Origin: Ahrensia sp.
GTDB lineage: Bacteria; Pseudomonadota; Alphaproteobacteria; Rhizobiales; Rhizobiaceae
Assembly (NCBI GenBank): GCA_024639025.1
Contig: JAHEJF010000006.1
Coordinates: forward strand, 1-16,967
Direction of reading: 5' to 3'
Length of the DNA stretch: 16,967 nt
Shown here: positions 5,070 to 16,967 of the stretch, in pieces
Layout of the letters: each line of letters starts with the position of its first letter
Position numbering within the stretch: the stretch's first letter is position 1
Made by a program: the position numbers and the translations under genes
Notes under the pieces: generated by a model
The model's database searches: none
Seen by the model: only the letters and a program-made list of their open reading frames with translations
What the model was told of the DNA's origin: nothing

Positions 5070-6668
5070 TCAGACCCCCAGCGCCACGCCGTCATGGCCC
5101 GGATCGGCGCCGCCGGTCGGTTTGCCGCCGTCGACACGGATGCCATGCACCGCCGCGATGCCGAAGCTCAGCGCCGAGCGGATAACCTCATAGCCTTCAG
5201 CAACGAGCGGCTCGGTCACATAGCCCGGAACGCGATTGGTGACATCGATCGCGTCCGACGTTGACGAGAACCGGGGCGCCGACACGGCATCGGGCATCGA
5301 CATGTCGAAATCCATCACATTGAGCAGCGCCTGCAGAACGCCCATGGCGATCTGGGTGCCGCCCGGCGCGCCGATCACCACGCGCAGCTCACCATCCCTG
5401 GTGACAATCGTTGGGCAAACCGATGAGAACCGGCTCTTGCCCGGCGCGATCGAGCCGGCCCGCCCGGGTCGCGGGTCGAACACGCCCATGCAGCCGTTGT
5501 ACATGAAGCCGAGTCCGTCGGAGATGACGCCCGACGGCATGCCGAGCGAATGGGTCATGGTGAACGCCATGCCATCGCCATCGACCACTGCAACATGGGT
5601 CGTGTGCGGCGGCTCGCCCTGCGGCAGCCGGGTGACCCGCATGCGCTCGCCGCCCTTGATGCGGTTCGCCACCTCCAGCGCGTAGCCCTTGTCGGTCAGA
5701 TGCGCCGCCACCTCGACAAACGCCGGATCGCCGACATGGGCATCCTTGTCCGCCGTTGCCGCCTTCATCGCTTCAGACACGGTGCGGATATAGTCGGTTG
5801 TGTTGTGACCCATGCCGGCCAGATCGAACTGCTCGAGAATGTTCAGCATCTCGACCAGCATGATGCCGCCGCCCGGTGGCTGGCAGGCATGGATGTCAAA
5901 GCCGCGGTAGCTGCCCTCAAGCGGCGTTGTCCGCGTTGTCTCATAGGCTTCGAGGTCAGCTTTGCGCACCAGCCCGCCCTGCGCGATCATGTCCGCCTCG
6001 ATCTGCTCGGCGATCTCGCCGCGATAGAATACATCTGCCCCATCGCGCTGTATCATGCGCAGCGATTGCGCCAGATCCGGGTTCTCGACCAGCTCGCCGA
6101 TCTTTTTCGGCAGCCCGTTGGCCCCGAAATAGACCTCCCGCCCGGTCTTGGAGAACGCCAGCCGCTCGGCAACCTCGACCCGGCCGAGATCGGCGCCATG
6201 CGTCCACCAGTAGTGAACATGCGGCCGCACCCTGAAACCGGCCTCGGCCTGCGCCACCGCCGGCGCGCAGATATCGGCCCAGTCCCAGCTGCCGAAATCC
6301 CGGACCGCCTCGAAATAGGCCTTCAGCGAGCCCGGCGTCGTCACCGCGCCATAGCCGAGATCATTGACGTTGTCCTTCAAGACAAAGCCGAACCCGTCCC
6401 GGGTCTCGCCCTCGAGCCGGTCCTGCCACATATCCGGCGTTGCCATCAGCGGCGTCTTGCCGTGAAAATCGATGCAATGTGCTTCGCCGTCGGTCTTGCG
6501 CAGCTGGGCGGAGCCAAATCCGGCAATGCCGCACATCTGCGGATCAACCACACCCTGCACGAGCGCTGCAGCCACCCCGGCATCCACCGCATTGCCCCCC
6601 TTCATCAACACCCGCGCACCAGCTTCAGATGCCTCCGGCTGCGCTGACACGATCATTGCCTTGCTCAT
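5070..6668 (-). CDS. ggt: Gamma-glutamyltransferase family protein (Ntn hydrolase)
   Basis: This 532-residue protein belongs to the self-cleaving gamma-glutamyltranspeptidase family. The precursor is cut before a threonine that becomes the nucleophile of the small subunit; here it is Thr356 in HTTHVAVVDGDG. Also visible are the N-terminal pattern GARVLMKGGNAVDAGVAAAL (17-36), PPGGGI (264-269), and the glycine-rich APGGTQIAMGV (434-444) that lines the active site. There is no signal peptide, so it should act in the cytoplasm, unlike E. coli periplasmic Ggt. Substrate could be gamma-glutamyl compounds or glutathione, but cytosolic members of this length include other amidohydrolases such as oxamate amidohydrolase (HpxW), so the substrate is open. 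A GGAG lies 11 bases before the ATG. It is divergent from lrgAB and has no partner genes here. Confidence 0.88.
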   Translation of the reverse strand: MSKAMIVSAQPEASEAGARVLMKGGNAVDAGVAAALVQGVVDPQMCGIAGFGSAQLRKTDGEAHCIDFHGKTPLMATPDMWQDRLEGETRDGFGFVLKDNVNDLGYGAVTTPGSLKAYFEAVRDFGSWDWADICAPAVAQAEAGFRVRPHVHYWWTHGADLGRVEVAERLAFSKTGREVYFGANGLPKKIGELVENPDLAQSLRMIQRDGADVFYRGEIAEQIEADMIAQGGLVRKADLEAYETTRTTPLEGSYRGFDIHACQPPGGGIMLVEMLNILEQFDLAGMGHNTTDYIRTVSEAMKAATADKDAHVGDPAFVEVAAHLTDKGYALEVANRIKGGERMRVTRLPQGEPPHTTHVAVVDGDGMAFTMTHSLGMPSGVISDGLGFMYNGCMGVFDPRPGRAGSIAPGKSRFSSVCPTIVTRDGELRVVIGAPGGTQIAMGVLQALLNVMDFDMSMPDAVSAPRFSSTSDAIDVTNRVPGYVTEPLVAEGYEVIRSALSFGIAAVHGIRVDGGKPTGGADPGHDGVALGV

Positions 6669-6729
6669 TGTCGGTTCGTCTCCAGAATGTGTTGTGTGCA
6701 GGTTGGGATGAGCTTATCGCAGCAAATTC

Positions 6730-6743
6730 GAAATGTATATTTC
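6730..6743 (+). promoter_or_regulatory. Palindrome with embedded -10 box before lrgA
   Basis: GAAAT-GTAT-ATTTC is a perfect 5-4-5 inverted repeat in the space between the divergent ggt and lrgA. TATATT (6736-6741) inside it is a good -10 box for lrgA; the -35 region around 6712-6718 is weak, as expected for an activated promoter. A LysR-type regulator is typical for lrg/cid operons, but no regulator gene is in this window. Confidence 0.35.
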
Positions 6744-6795
6744 AGCGAACTGCGAATCGCTTGACCTTGGGCCGGTGAAACGGTTTGTTGCCGGC

Positions 6796-7146
6796 ATGCT
6801 GAATTACCTCACCCTCATTCTGGGCTGCCAGCTGGCCGGCGAACTGGCCGTTCGCGCCGCCGGTGTTTCGGTGCCCGGCCCGGTGCTCGGCATGGTCCTG
6901 CTGTTCTGCTTTCTGCTGGCCAGGGGCTCGATCCCGAAACACCTTGCCACAACAGCCGATGGCCTGCTCAACCACCTGTCGCTGCTGTTCGTCCCCGCTG
7001 GTGTCGGTGTCATGCTGCACTTCCGCCTCATCGGCAACGACTGGCTACCGATCGGGATCGCCCTCATCATCAGCACCGTGCTGACCATCGCCGTCACCGC
7101 CCTGATGATGTCATGGCTCAGCAAAGGGGCAGCCGGCAATGACTGA
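6796..7146 (+). CDS. lrgA: CidA/LrgA family membrane protein
   Basis: This 116-residue inner-membrane protein has four hydrophobic segments (about 1-20, 28-46, 58-76, 83-108) and the family signatures PGPVLGM (27-33) and LFVPAGVGVM (64-73). LrgA/CidA proteins are holin-like and work with LrgB; proposed roles are control of murein hydrolase activity and cell lysis, or, in other bacteria, transport of pyruvate and similar small acids. The frame is open to an ATG at 6733 and also has a GTG at 6775, but 6733 falls within a likely -10 box and the homologous part begins at the ATG at 6796, so that start is used. No clear ribosome binding site is seen for any of them. It overlaps lrgB by eight bases. 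Confidence 0.85.
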   Translation: MLNYLTLILGCQLAGELAVRAAGVSVPGPVLGMVLLFCFLLARGSIPKHLATTADGLLNHLSLLFVPAGVGVMLHFRLIGNDWLPIGIALIISTVLTIAVTALMMSWLSKGAAGND

Positions 7147-7855
7147 GTTCGGCGACATCTGGGTCTATCTCAGCGCCAGCCCGCTTGCCCACCTGACGCT
7201 GACGCTCGCTGCCTTCCAGTTCGGCGCCTTCATCTATGCCAGGGGCAAGCTCAACCCGATGCTCAACCCGGTGCTGATCGCCGTCATCATCGTCGTCACC
7301 GTTTTGCTGCTGACCGGCACCAGCTATGCCGATTATTTCGACGGCGCCCAGTTCGTCCACTTCCTGCTCGGCCCGGCGACCGTGGCGCTTGCCATCCCGC
7401 TCTACCGGCAGTTTGACAAGGTCCGCCGCTCGGCGCTGGCGGTCATCGCCAGCATCCTCACCGGCTCGGCCACCGCCATCATCTCGGCGATTTCAATCGG
7501 CTATCTGCTCGGCGGCTCGCGCGATGCCCTCATCTCGCTAGCGCCGAAATCGGTCACCGCGCCGGTCGCCATGGGCATATCCGAACAATTGGGCGGCCTG
7601 CCCTCGCTCACCGCCGTCCTCGTCATCATCACCGGCATCCTCGGCGCCATGATCGGCCCGTTCGTGCTCAATCTAATCGGTGTCAAGAACTGGGCCGCCC
7701 GCGGCCTTGCCATGGGCACCGCCAGCCACGGCATCGGCACCGCCCGCGCCTTCCAGGTCAGTGAACTGGCCGGCGCCTTCTCCGGCCTCGCCATGGGCCT
7801 CAACGCGCTCGCCACCGCCATCCTGTTCCCGCTGATCTGGGGTTTGTTTTTTTAG
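7139..7855 (+). CDS. lrgB: LrgB/CidB family membrane protein
   Basis: This 238-residue protein is highly hydrophobic with about six to seven membrane segments. The conserved PKSVTAPVAMGISEQLGG (near 135-152) and ASHGIGTARA (near 195-204) are signatures of the LrgB family, whose plant relative PLGG1 exports glycolate and glycerate from chloroplasts. With LrgA it probably forms one transport or lysis-control complex in the inner membrane. Its ATG lies within the end of lrgA (8-base overlap), a sign of translational coupling. In this window the pair has no regulator or murein hydrolase gene beside it, although an MltB-type lytic transglycosylase is encoded about 8 kb away on the other strand. 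Confidence 0.92.
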   Translation: MTEFGDIWVYLSASPLAHLTLTLAAFQFGAFIYARGKLNPMLNPVLIAVIIVVTVLLLTGTSYADYFDGAQFVHFLLGPATVALAIPLYRQFDKVRRSALAVIASILTGSATAIISAISIGYLLGGSRDALISLAPKSVTAPVAMGISEQLGGLPSLTAVLVIITGILGAMIGPFVLNLIGVKNWAARGLAMGTASHGIGTARAFQVSELAGAFSGLAMGLNALATAILFPLIWGLFF

Positions 7856-8235
7856 GCTATCCGCAACAGCGACAGCCTGATGCCAAAATCCCCCAAAAGC
7901 TTGCCCTTGGGCCAGACTTCTGGCATATACTGGGCCAGTTAGGACAGTAATGCTGTCCTTTTATGCACTTTGAAACAGCCGAAAGCATGCGCCGTGAGCG
8001 GCTTTGCGAGCGACATAAAATTGTCAGTACCGACTGACATCATCGGCACTTCGGCCAAAGCGCACGCCGAAGTGCACGAAGGCAAGCTGCGAAAATAGCT
8101 TTTGCAGCTCGCCGCTCTGGTGAGACTGCAACCTGTTCAGCCGCTGGCGGCTCGACAGAACGTCCTGTCTCCCGGAAAGTAAAAGCAAACGTGATCGGCA
8201 ACCCGAGTGCCGGCATTTTGGATGGGGAAGAGGCA
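7856..8235 (+). promoter_or_regulatory. gltB upstream region with a series of inverted repeats
   Basis: The 380 bases between lrgB and gltB carry no convincing gene but many inverted repeats: GCCAGA-CT-TCTGGC (7911-7924), AGGACAG-TAATG-CTGTCCT (7941-7959), AGCCG with CGGCT (7977-7981, 7999-8003), TGTCAGT-ACCG-ACTGACA (8022-8039), GCACTTCGG with CCGAAGTGC (8046-8054, 8067-8075), TGCAGCTC with GAGACTGCA (8103-8110, 8122-8130, one bulge), AGCCGC-TG-GCGGCT (8139-8152) and GACAG-N6-CTGTC (8154-8169). A candidate -10 TATACT (7926-7931) lies 19 bases after TTGCCC (7901-7906). The region is likely the promoter and a structured leader of gltBD. Confidence 0.5.
7941..7962 (+). terminator. Inverted repeat with T-tail: lrgAB terminator or operator
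   Basis: AGGACAG-TAATG-CTGTCCT is followed directly by TTT, giving a 7-base-pair stem and short T-run 85 bases after lrgB. It could end lrgAB transcription. Its position about ten bases after the candidate -10 box TATACT would equally suit an operator of the TetR-like palindromic kind for the gltB promoter. The sequence does not decide between these. Confidence 0.4.
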
Positions 8236-12938
<4,703 letters not shown>

Positions 12939-12939
<1 letters not shown>

Positions 12940-14366
12940 TGGGCAAGATTACAGGTTTTCTCGAGATCGACCGCCAGGAGCCAAAATACGCGCCGGCCGC
13001 CGACCGCATTCGCCACTACCATGAATTCACCGTGCCGCTGGACGAGCGCGAGCTGGTCCGCCAGGCGGCCCGCTGCATGGACTGCGGCGTTCCCTACTGC
13101 CACACGGCTGCGGCCGGCTGTCCGGTCAACAATCAGATTCCCGACTGGAACGACCTGGTCTACAACGGCGACTGGCGCAAGGCCTCGTCCAACCTGCATT
13201 CAACCAACAACTTCCCCGAGTTCACCGGGCGCACCTGCCCGGCGCCATGCGAGGAGGCCTGTACGCTCAACCTGGAAAACGCCCCGGTCACCATCAAGAC
13301 AATTGAATCGGCGATCGTGAACCGCGCCTGGGCCGAAGGCTGGGTCACCCCGCAACCGCCTTCGGAAGAAACCGGCAAGCGGGTCGCTATCGTCGGCTCG
13401 GGCCCTGCCGGCCTGGCCGCTGCCCAGCAGCTTGCCCGCATCGGCCATGACGTGCATGTGTTTGAGCGCCAGGAAAAGGCCGGCGGGCTTTTGCGCTACG
13501 GCATTCCCGACTTCAAGATGGAAAAAGACATCATCGACCGGCGCTGCGCGCAGCTCAAGGCCGAGGGCGTCACCTTCCATTTCAAGAGCAACATCGGTTT
13601 CGAGCGCCCGTTGCAATCGCTTATTGATGGTCATGATGCGGTACTTTTGACCTGCGGCGCCGAACGCCCGCGCGATCCCGGCCTGCCCGGTGTCGACCTT
13701 GCAGGCTGCCACTACGCGATGCCGTACCTCGTGCAGCAGAACAAGCGCGGCGGCGAAGAATACATCGGCAACGAAGAAGACATCCTGGCCGGCGGCAAGC
13801 ATGTCGTGGTGATCGGCGGCGGCGATACCGCGTCGGACTGTATCGGCACCGCGTTCCGGCAGGGCGCCTTGTCGGTGACCCAGCTCGACATCCGCCCGGT
13901 CCCGCCTGAAGAAGAAGACAAGCTAATGGTCTGGCCCTATTGGCCGACCAAGTTCCGCACCTCGACCAGCCAGGCTGAAGGCGCCGAGCGTGAATTCTCC
14001 TGCGCGACACTGGAGATCGTCGGCGAGGCCGGCACCGTCACCGCGGTCAGGTGCGCCCGTGTCGATGAGGCCCGCAAACCCCTGCCCGGCACCGAATTCG
14101 ACATCAAGGCAGACCTCGTCCTGATCGCCATCGGCTTTGCCGGCCCGCTTGAAGAAGGCCTCCTCGAAGAGGTCGAGTTCGAGCGCGACGCGCGCACCAA
14201 CGTTGCCGCCAATACGCAGGATTACAAGACTGCCCACGCCAACGTCTTTGCCGCTGGCGACATGCGAAAAGGCCAGTCCCTCGTCGTCTGGGCGATCCGC
14301 GAAGGCCGCCAGGCGGCATGCTCAATCGATGAATTCCTGATGGGCTCAACGCAGCTCCCGCGCTGA
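12939..14366 (+). CDS. gltD: Glutamate synthase (NADPH) small subunit
   Basis: This 475-residue flavoprotein takes electrons from NADPH and passes them through FAD and iron-sulfur clusters to the FMN site of GltB. The N-terminal cysteines that bind two 4Fe-4S clusters are visible at 46, 49, 54, 61 (CMDCGVPYC...GC) and 100, 104, 108 (CPAPCEEAC). The FAD-binding Rossmann motif IVGSGPAG is at 151-158, the NADPH-binding motif [10 protein letters not shown] at 291-300, and the second FAD contact [14 protein letters not shown] lies near 430-443. The start ATG shares its A with the gltB stop TAA (TAATG), so translation is probably coupled to keep both subunits balanced. Length and motifs are normal, with no sign of a frameshift. 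Confidence 0.97.
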
Positions 14367-14387
14367 GTCTGGCTTCCCCTACTCAGC
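14362..14387. terminator. Stem-loop spanning the convergent stop codons of gltD and the SGNH gene
   Basis: GCTGAGT (14362-14368) and ACTCAGC (14381-14387) form a 7-base-pair stem with a 12-base loop. The stem contains both stop codons, TGA of gltD and TAG of the opposing gene, which are only 12 bases apart. No T-run follows on either strand, so it is at best a weak shared terminator. Confidence 0.35.
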
Positions 14388-15458
14388 CGGCCAGCTGAAA
14401 TCGTCAATGCGGCCGGTCGGCACGTCTGGCCATTCGCCATCGACGAACAGCCGGCCGGCAGCGCTACCGGGGATCGCAGTCGTGCGCAGCGATTTGATCA
14501 CCGCTGCACCGGTCAGCACTTCAGCGCCGTCAGTTGGCTTGCGCGGCGTCGCGCGGGCGATCGTAATGGCATCAGCCTTGGGCAGACCAGCAGAGTCAAG
14601 CGTTGCCGGCTCGCCGGAGCGAAGGCTGTAGCCAAATATCGGTTTAGCTTCCAGATCCACCTCATCGACTGCAGCCACCGTGCCCGGTTCTGCCTCGCGA
14701 ACACCATCCGACACCTCGATGTCCTTGTTGATCGTATCGATGACCAGTTTGGCCAGCTTGGTGTTGCCGGATTTGAGGAAGTGAATACCATCGGTTGAAC
14801 GCAACCGGCGCGGCGCGCCGGTAACATCAATGCCCCTGTCGGTATAACTGCCATCCGGGGCAGAGAATATCTTTCTCACCTCGACAAACCGAACATTGGC
14901 CGCAGCCGCCTGCTCACGGTGCAATTGCGAGATTTTCCTCGTCGCTGCATCGTGGCTGGCCGATTTCATCGGCGGTAGCCCGACCCAGTAGACGGCAATC
15001 TTGTTCGATTTGAGCACCTTGATGATCTGGTCGACCCGTGCCCTGTAGTAGGTAATCCATTCCGGACTGCCGAATTCAAGCTGTTTGTCGGACAACCGCA
15101 CGGGCTGGCTGTCATTGCTGCCGATGAGGACAACGGCAATATCCATCGAGTTGCTTTCGATGATCTTCGACAGCGCACTTGCCCAGTCATGGAACTGTGG
15201 CCGCGCCAGCCCTGAGCTTTCCTTGAACCGGCCCTTGATCTTCAGCCGCCGATTGCCCTTCGCCGCGCGCTGGCTGCCGGCCCATAGGCCCGCCGCCAGC
15301 GAATCGCCAAACACGAAGATCGAGTACTCGCTGCGCGATTTGCCAAGATAGCCCGCGCCCGGCGAGGCCTGCTGGGCCAATGCCGGCTGCCACACGCCGG
15401 CAACCAGACCAGCTGCGAGCCCGGCACACATGAACAGATAACTTCGGCTAGGTCTCAT
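14379..15458 (-). CDS. Secreted SGNH hydrolase, DUF459 type
   Basis: This 359-residue protein starts with a signal peptide (hydrophobic 8-27, probable cleavage after ALA at 26-28), so it should be periplasmic. The SGNH esterase fold is shown by block [11 protein letters not shown] with Ser53, block III GSND (113-116) and block V DGIHF with Asp223 and His226 as the other catalytic residues. This arrangement matches the DUF459 group of proteobacteria; its substrate is not firmly known, though acyl groups on peptidoglycan or other envelope glycans are reasonable. A low-complexity, proline- and threonine-containing C-terminal part (about 250-359) has no recognised domain. It lies 39 bases after the lytic transglycosylase gene on the same strand and is likely co-transcribed with it, which supports an envelope role. 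Confidence 0.85.
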   Translation of the reverse strand: MRPSRSYLFMCAGLAAGLVAGVWQPALAQQASPGAGYLGKSRSEYSIFVFGDSLAAGLWAGSQRAAKGNRRLKIKGRFKESSGLARPQFHDWASALSKIIESNSMDIAVVLIGSNDSQPVRLSDKQLEFGSPEWITYYRARVDQIIKVLKSNKIAVYWVGLPPMKSASHDAATRKISQLHREQAAAANVRFVEVRKIFSAPDGSYTDRGIDVTGAPRRLRSTDGIHFLKSGNTKLAKLVIDTINKDIEVSDGVREAEPGTVAAVDEVDLEAKPIFGYSLRSGEPATLDSAGLPKADAITIARATPRKPTDGAEVLTGAAVIKSLRTTAIPGSAAGRLFVDGEWPDVPTGRIDDFSWPAE

Positions 15459-15497
15459 CTAATTCCGCAATCACAGATAGGGGCTGTTGAGACCAAC

Positions 15498-16784
15498 TTA
15501 TCTGCTGCGGCGCAAACGCTCAAGCAACTTGCGACTGGGATAGCCATCCGGCGGCAGGCCGGCCATTTGCTGATACGACACAATTGCCGCCCTGGTCTTC
15601 CTGCCGACCCGGCCTGAAACCTCACCCTTGTAGTGGCCTTCGCCAGCCAGCAGGGCCTGTAGCTCCTTGCGCTGGTTGCGTGACAGCTGCGGATCATCCT
15701 TGGGCCACCGGCCGACAATCGGCCCGGCGCCGCGAATGCGGTCTGCCAGATGTGCAACGCCCAGCGCATAGGCCGTCGAATTGTTATAGGCTAGGATCGC
15801 CTTGAAGTTTGGCGTAACCAGGAAGGCGGGGCCTTTGGCACCGGCCGGCAGCACGATCCAGCTCTCGGACGTGGCCACGCCATAGTTGCCACCGCGGATC
15901 GGGCGCACGCCCATCTTCGCCCACGCCGCCACCGAGCGGCGTTTCGACCGGCCGGCCTTGCTGAAATCGAAACCTTTCGGCAATTTCACTTCCCAGCCCC
16001 ACGGCCGGGTCTTTTTCCAGCCTGACTTGCGCAGATAATTCGCCGTCGATGCGGTCGCATCGGCCACCGAATTCCAGATATCGCGCTTGCCGTCGCCGGT
16101 CCAGTCAACCGCATAGGCATTGTAGGTCGTTGGAATGAACTGGGTATGGCCCATCGCGCCGGCCCATGAACCGGTCATCTGCGCAGGTGAAATATCACCC
16201 TTCTGCAGGATCTGCAGCGCCGCCAGCAACTGCTTGCGGCCAAATTTCTGACGTCGCCCGGTATAGGCCAGCGTGGCCAGCGCGCGGATCGTACTCAGCT
16301 CACCCTTGTAGCCGCCATAGTTGGTTTCCATGCCCCAGATCGCCAGGATGACATGCCGGTCGACACCGGTGCGCTTCTCAATGGCCCGCACCAGCGGGCC
16401 ATGCGCCTGCAGCATCGCCCGGCCCTTCTGGATACGCGTCTCACTGACCCGTTTGGCCAGATAGTCCCATACCGGCGTGTTGAATTCGGCCTGATTGCCA
16501 TCGAGTTCGATGACCTTGGGATTTGGCGTCAGGTCGGCCATGACCCTGTTGTAAAGCCGCCGCGAAATACCTTTGGCTTTGGCCTTTGGCCAGAAGTCGG
16601 AGGTGAACTGCTGAAACGCCGCATTGCGGCTCAAGATGGCGATGGCACCGAGATCATAATCCACCCTGTCATCGGTTGCCTGCACACGCGGCGCGTCGAC
16701 AAAACCGATCGACAGCACACTCGCCGACAGCAGACTGACGCCTGCCGCGATGCCGATCCAGTTCGAGTTAAAAAATTCACGCAT
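15498..16784 (-). CDS. MltB-like lytic murein transglycosylase with peptidoglycan-binding domain
   Basis: This 428-residue protein cleaves the MurNAc-GlcNAc bond of peptidoglycan, leaving 1,6-anhydro ends. An N-terminal hydrophobic segment (about 10-29) acts as signal or anchor into the periplasm; no lipobox cysteine is seen, unlike E. coli MltB. The SLT_2 domain covers about 55-335, with the catalytic Glu153 in IWGMETNYGG and the family motifs GAMGHTQFIPTTY and DIWNSVADATAS. A C-terminal PG_binding_1 domain follows at about 365-425 (Q..L...G.Y.GEVSGRVGRKTRAAI..YQ). The frame extends to a GTG at 16805, but AGGA lies seven bases before the ATG at 16784, so that start is preferred. The SGNH hydrolase gene follows closely, and a galE-like gene lies upstream on the same strand. 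Confidence 0.92.
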   Translation of the reverse strand: MREFFNSNWIGIAAGVSLLSASVLSIGFVDAPRVQATDDRVDYDLGAIAILSRNAAFQQFTSDFWPKAKAKGISRRLYNRVMADLTPNPKVIELDGNQAEFNTPVWDYLAKRVSETRIQKGRAMLQAHGPLVRAIEKRTGVDRHVILAIWGMETNYGGYKGELSTIRALATLAYTGRRQKFGRKQLLAALQILQKGDISPAQMTGSWAGAMGHTQFIPTTYNAYAVDWTGDGKRDIWNSVADATASTANYLRKSGWKKTRPWGWEVKLPKGFDFSKAGRSKRRSVAAWAKMGVRPIRGGNYGVATSESWIVLPAGAKGPAFLVTPNFKAILAYNNSTAYALGVAHLADRIRGAGPIVGRWPKDDPQLSRNQRKELQALLAGEGHYKGEVSGRVGRKTRAAIVSYQQMAGLPPDGYPSRKLLERLRRSR

Positions 16785-16813
16785 GGTGTCATCCTGATTC
16801 GACACCAGTGTCG
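16785..16813 (-). promoter_or_regulatory. Alternative hairpins over the ribosome binding site of the mltB-like gene
   Basis: On the minus strand the sequence runs GACAC, GTGTC, then GACAC again just before the ATG. GGTGTC (16806-16801) can pair with GACACC (16790-16785), putting the AGGAT ribosome binding site in a 10-base loop and ending at the start codon. The same GTGTC can instead pair with the upstream CGACAC (perfect palindrome 16800-16813). The two folds exclude each other. Control of translation is possible but unproven. Confidence 0.3.
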
Positions 16814-16855
16814 TGGTTAATAATTAGCAAATAGTGAAGGAAATGAAGCCGTTTT

Positions 16856-16871
16856 CAAAGCAAACGCTTTG
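16856..16871. repeat. Palindrome between the galE-like gene and the mltB-like gene
   Basis: CAAAGC-AAAC-GCTTTG is a perfect 6-4-6 inverted repeat directly after the galE-like stop codon. No T-run follows on the minus strand, so it is not a standard terminator. A possible minus-strand -35 box TTGAAA (16858-16853) overlaps it, so it could be an operator for the following gene. Confidence 0.4.
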
Positions 16872-16877
16872 CAGGTA

Positions 16878-16967
16878 CTACGCCGCGTCGTTGCGCAGCT
16901 GCAGATGGCGCTCCCAGGCCAGCGCTACTTCGACTATCTCATTAAGGTCATTGTGCTTTGGCTGCCA
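16878..16967 (-). CDS. galE: 3' end of a UDP-glucose 4-epimerase gene (partial)
   Basis: The last 29 codons of a minus-strand gene end at the TAG at 16880-16878. They read WQPKHNDLNEIVEVALAWE followed by RHLQLRNDAA. The pattern GW.P.....I...A..W... is how GalE proteins (UDP-glucose 4-epimerases of the short-chain dehydrogenase superfamily) end. The enzyme interconverts UDP-glucose and UDP-galactose for surface polysaccharides. Catalytic residues are outside the window, and other nucleotide-sugar epimerases have similar tails, so the exact substrate is open. It is about 93 bases upstream of the lytic transglycosylase gene and runs in the same direction. Confidence 0.65.
   Translation of the reverse strand, partial: WQPKHNDLNEIVEVALAWERHLQLRNDAA

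Noticed and set aside
5550..6647. 365-codon plus-strand frame opposite ggt
   Set aside because: It is antisense to a clearly conserved enzyme, rich in Arg, His and Leu as expected for a shadow frame, and has no known motif.
7970..8098. 42-codon frame from TTG in the gltB upstream region, which continues in frame for 27 codons after a TAG
   Set aside because: It has no ribosome binding site or recognisable similarity, and the inverted repeats explain the region better. A pseudogene cannot be fully excluded.

Overview
The window reads as the chromosome of a GC-rich alphaproteobacterium, most likely of the order Hyphomicrobiales (Rhizobiales). Supporting signs are an RpoH promoter of the alphaproteobacterial type (CTTG-N18-CCTATTT) followed by a ROSE-like RNA thermometer in front of a small heat-shock gene, dispersed palindromic repeats of the kind that translate as 'IPAFAGM' in this group, and a GltB with a propeptide of about 35 residues. 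No tRNA, rRNA or CRISPR array is visible. The species cannot be named from the sequence alone.

Layout from left to right. (1) Positions 1-101 hold the last 32 codons of an IS630-type transposase, followed by a probable element end and a palindromic repeat. (2) 258-902 is a heat-shock unit: RpoH promoter, structured leader with a ROSE-like hairpin over the ribosome binding site, Hsp20 gene and rho-independent terminator. (3) 983-1859 holds an unrecognised 132-residue protein with a winged-helix-like core, a possible sigma-54 promoter in front of it, and a convergent small gene that looks like the N-terminal domain of a phage-type integrase without its catalytic part. (4) 1860-2203 is non-coding with a long hairpin. 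(5) On the minus strand follow low-specificity threonine aldolase (ltaE), a second palindromic repeat, an RhlE-type DEAD-box RNA helicase starting at TTG with a long leader, and a cytosolic gamma-glutamyltransferase-family protein. (6) Divergent from the last is the overlapping lrgA-lrgB membrane pair. (7) A 380-base gap packed with inverted repeats leads to gltB-gltD, the two glutamate synthase subunits, overlapping by one base. (8) Convergent to gltD are a periplasmic DUF459-type SGNH hydrolase and an MltB-like lytic transglycosylase, and the window ends in the 3' end of a galE-like gene, all on the minus strand.

How the parts work together. GltB and GltD form NADPH-dependent glutamate synthase, which with glutamine synthetase assimilates ammonium. 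Ggt-family enzymes and threonine aldolase also handle amino acids but are not in one operon with gltBD. MltB cleaves peptidoglycan glycan strands, and the SGNH protein next to it probably acts on the cell wall or other envelope esters; GalE supplies UDP-galactose for envelope sugars, so the right end looks like an envelope cluster. LrgAB may affect murein hydrolase activity or move small carboxylates.

The protein genes are mostly familiar. The less explained material is between genes: the inverted-repeat series in front of gltB (7911-8169), the ROSE-like leader of hsp20, the rhlE leader, a possible sigma-54 site before an unknown gene, and alternative hairpins around the MltB start. I did not find a clear previously undescribed multi-gene system.
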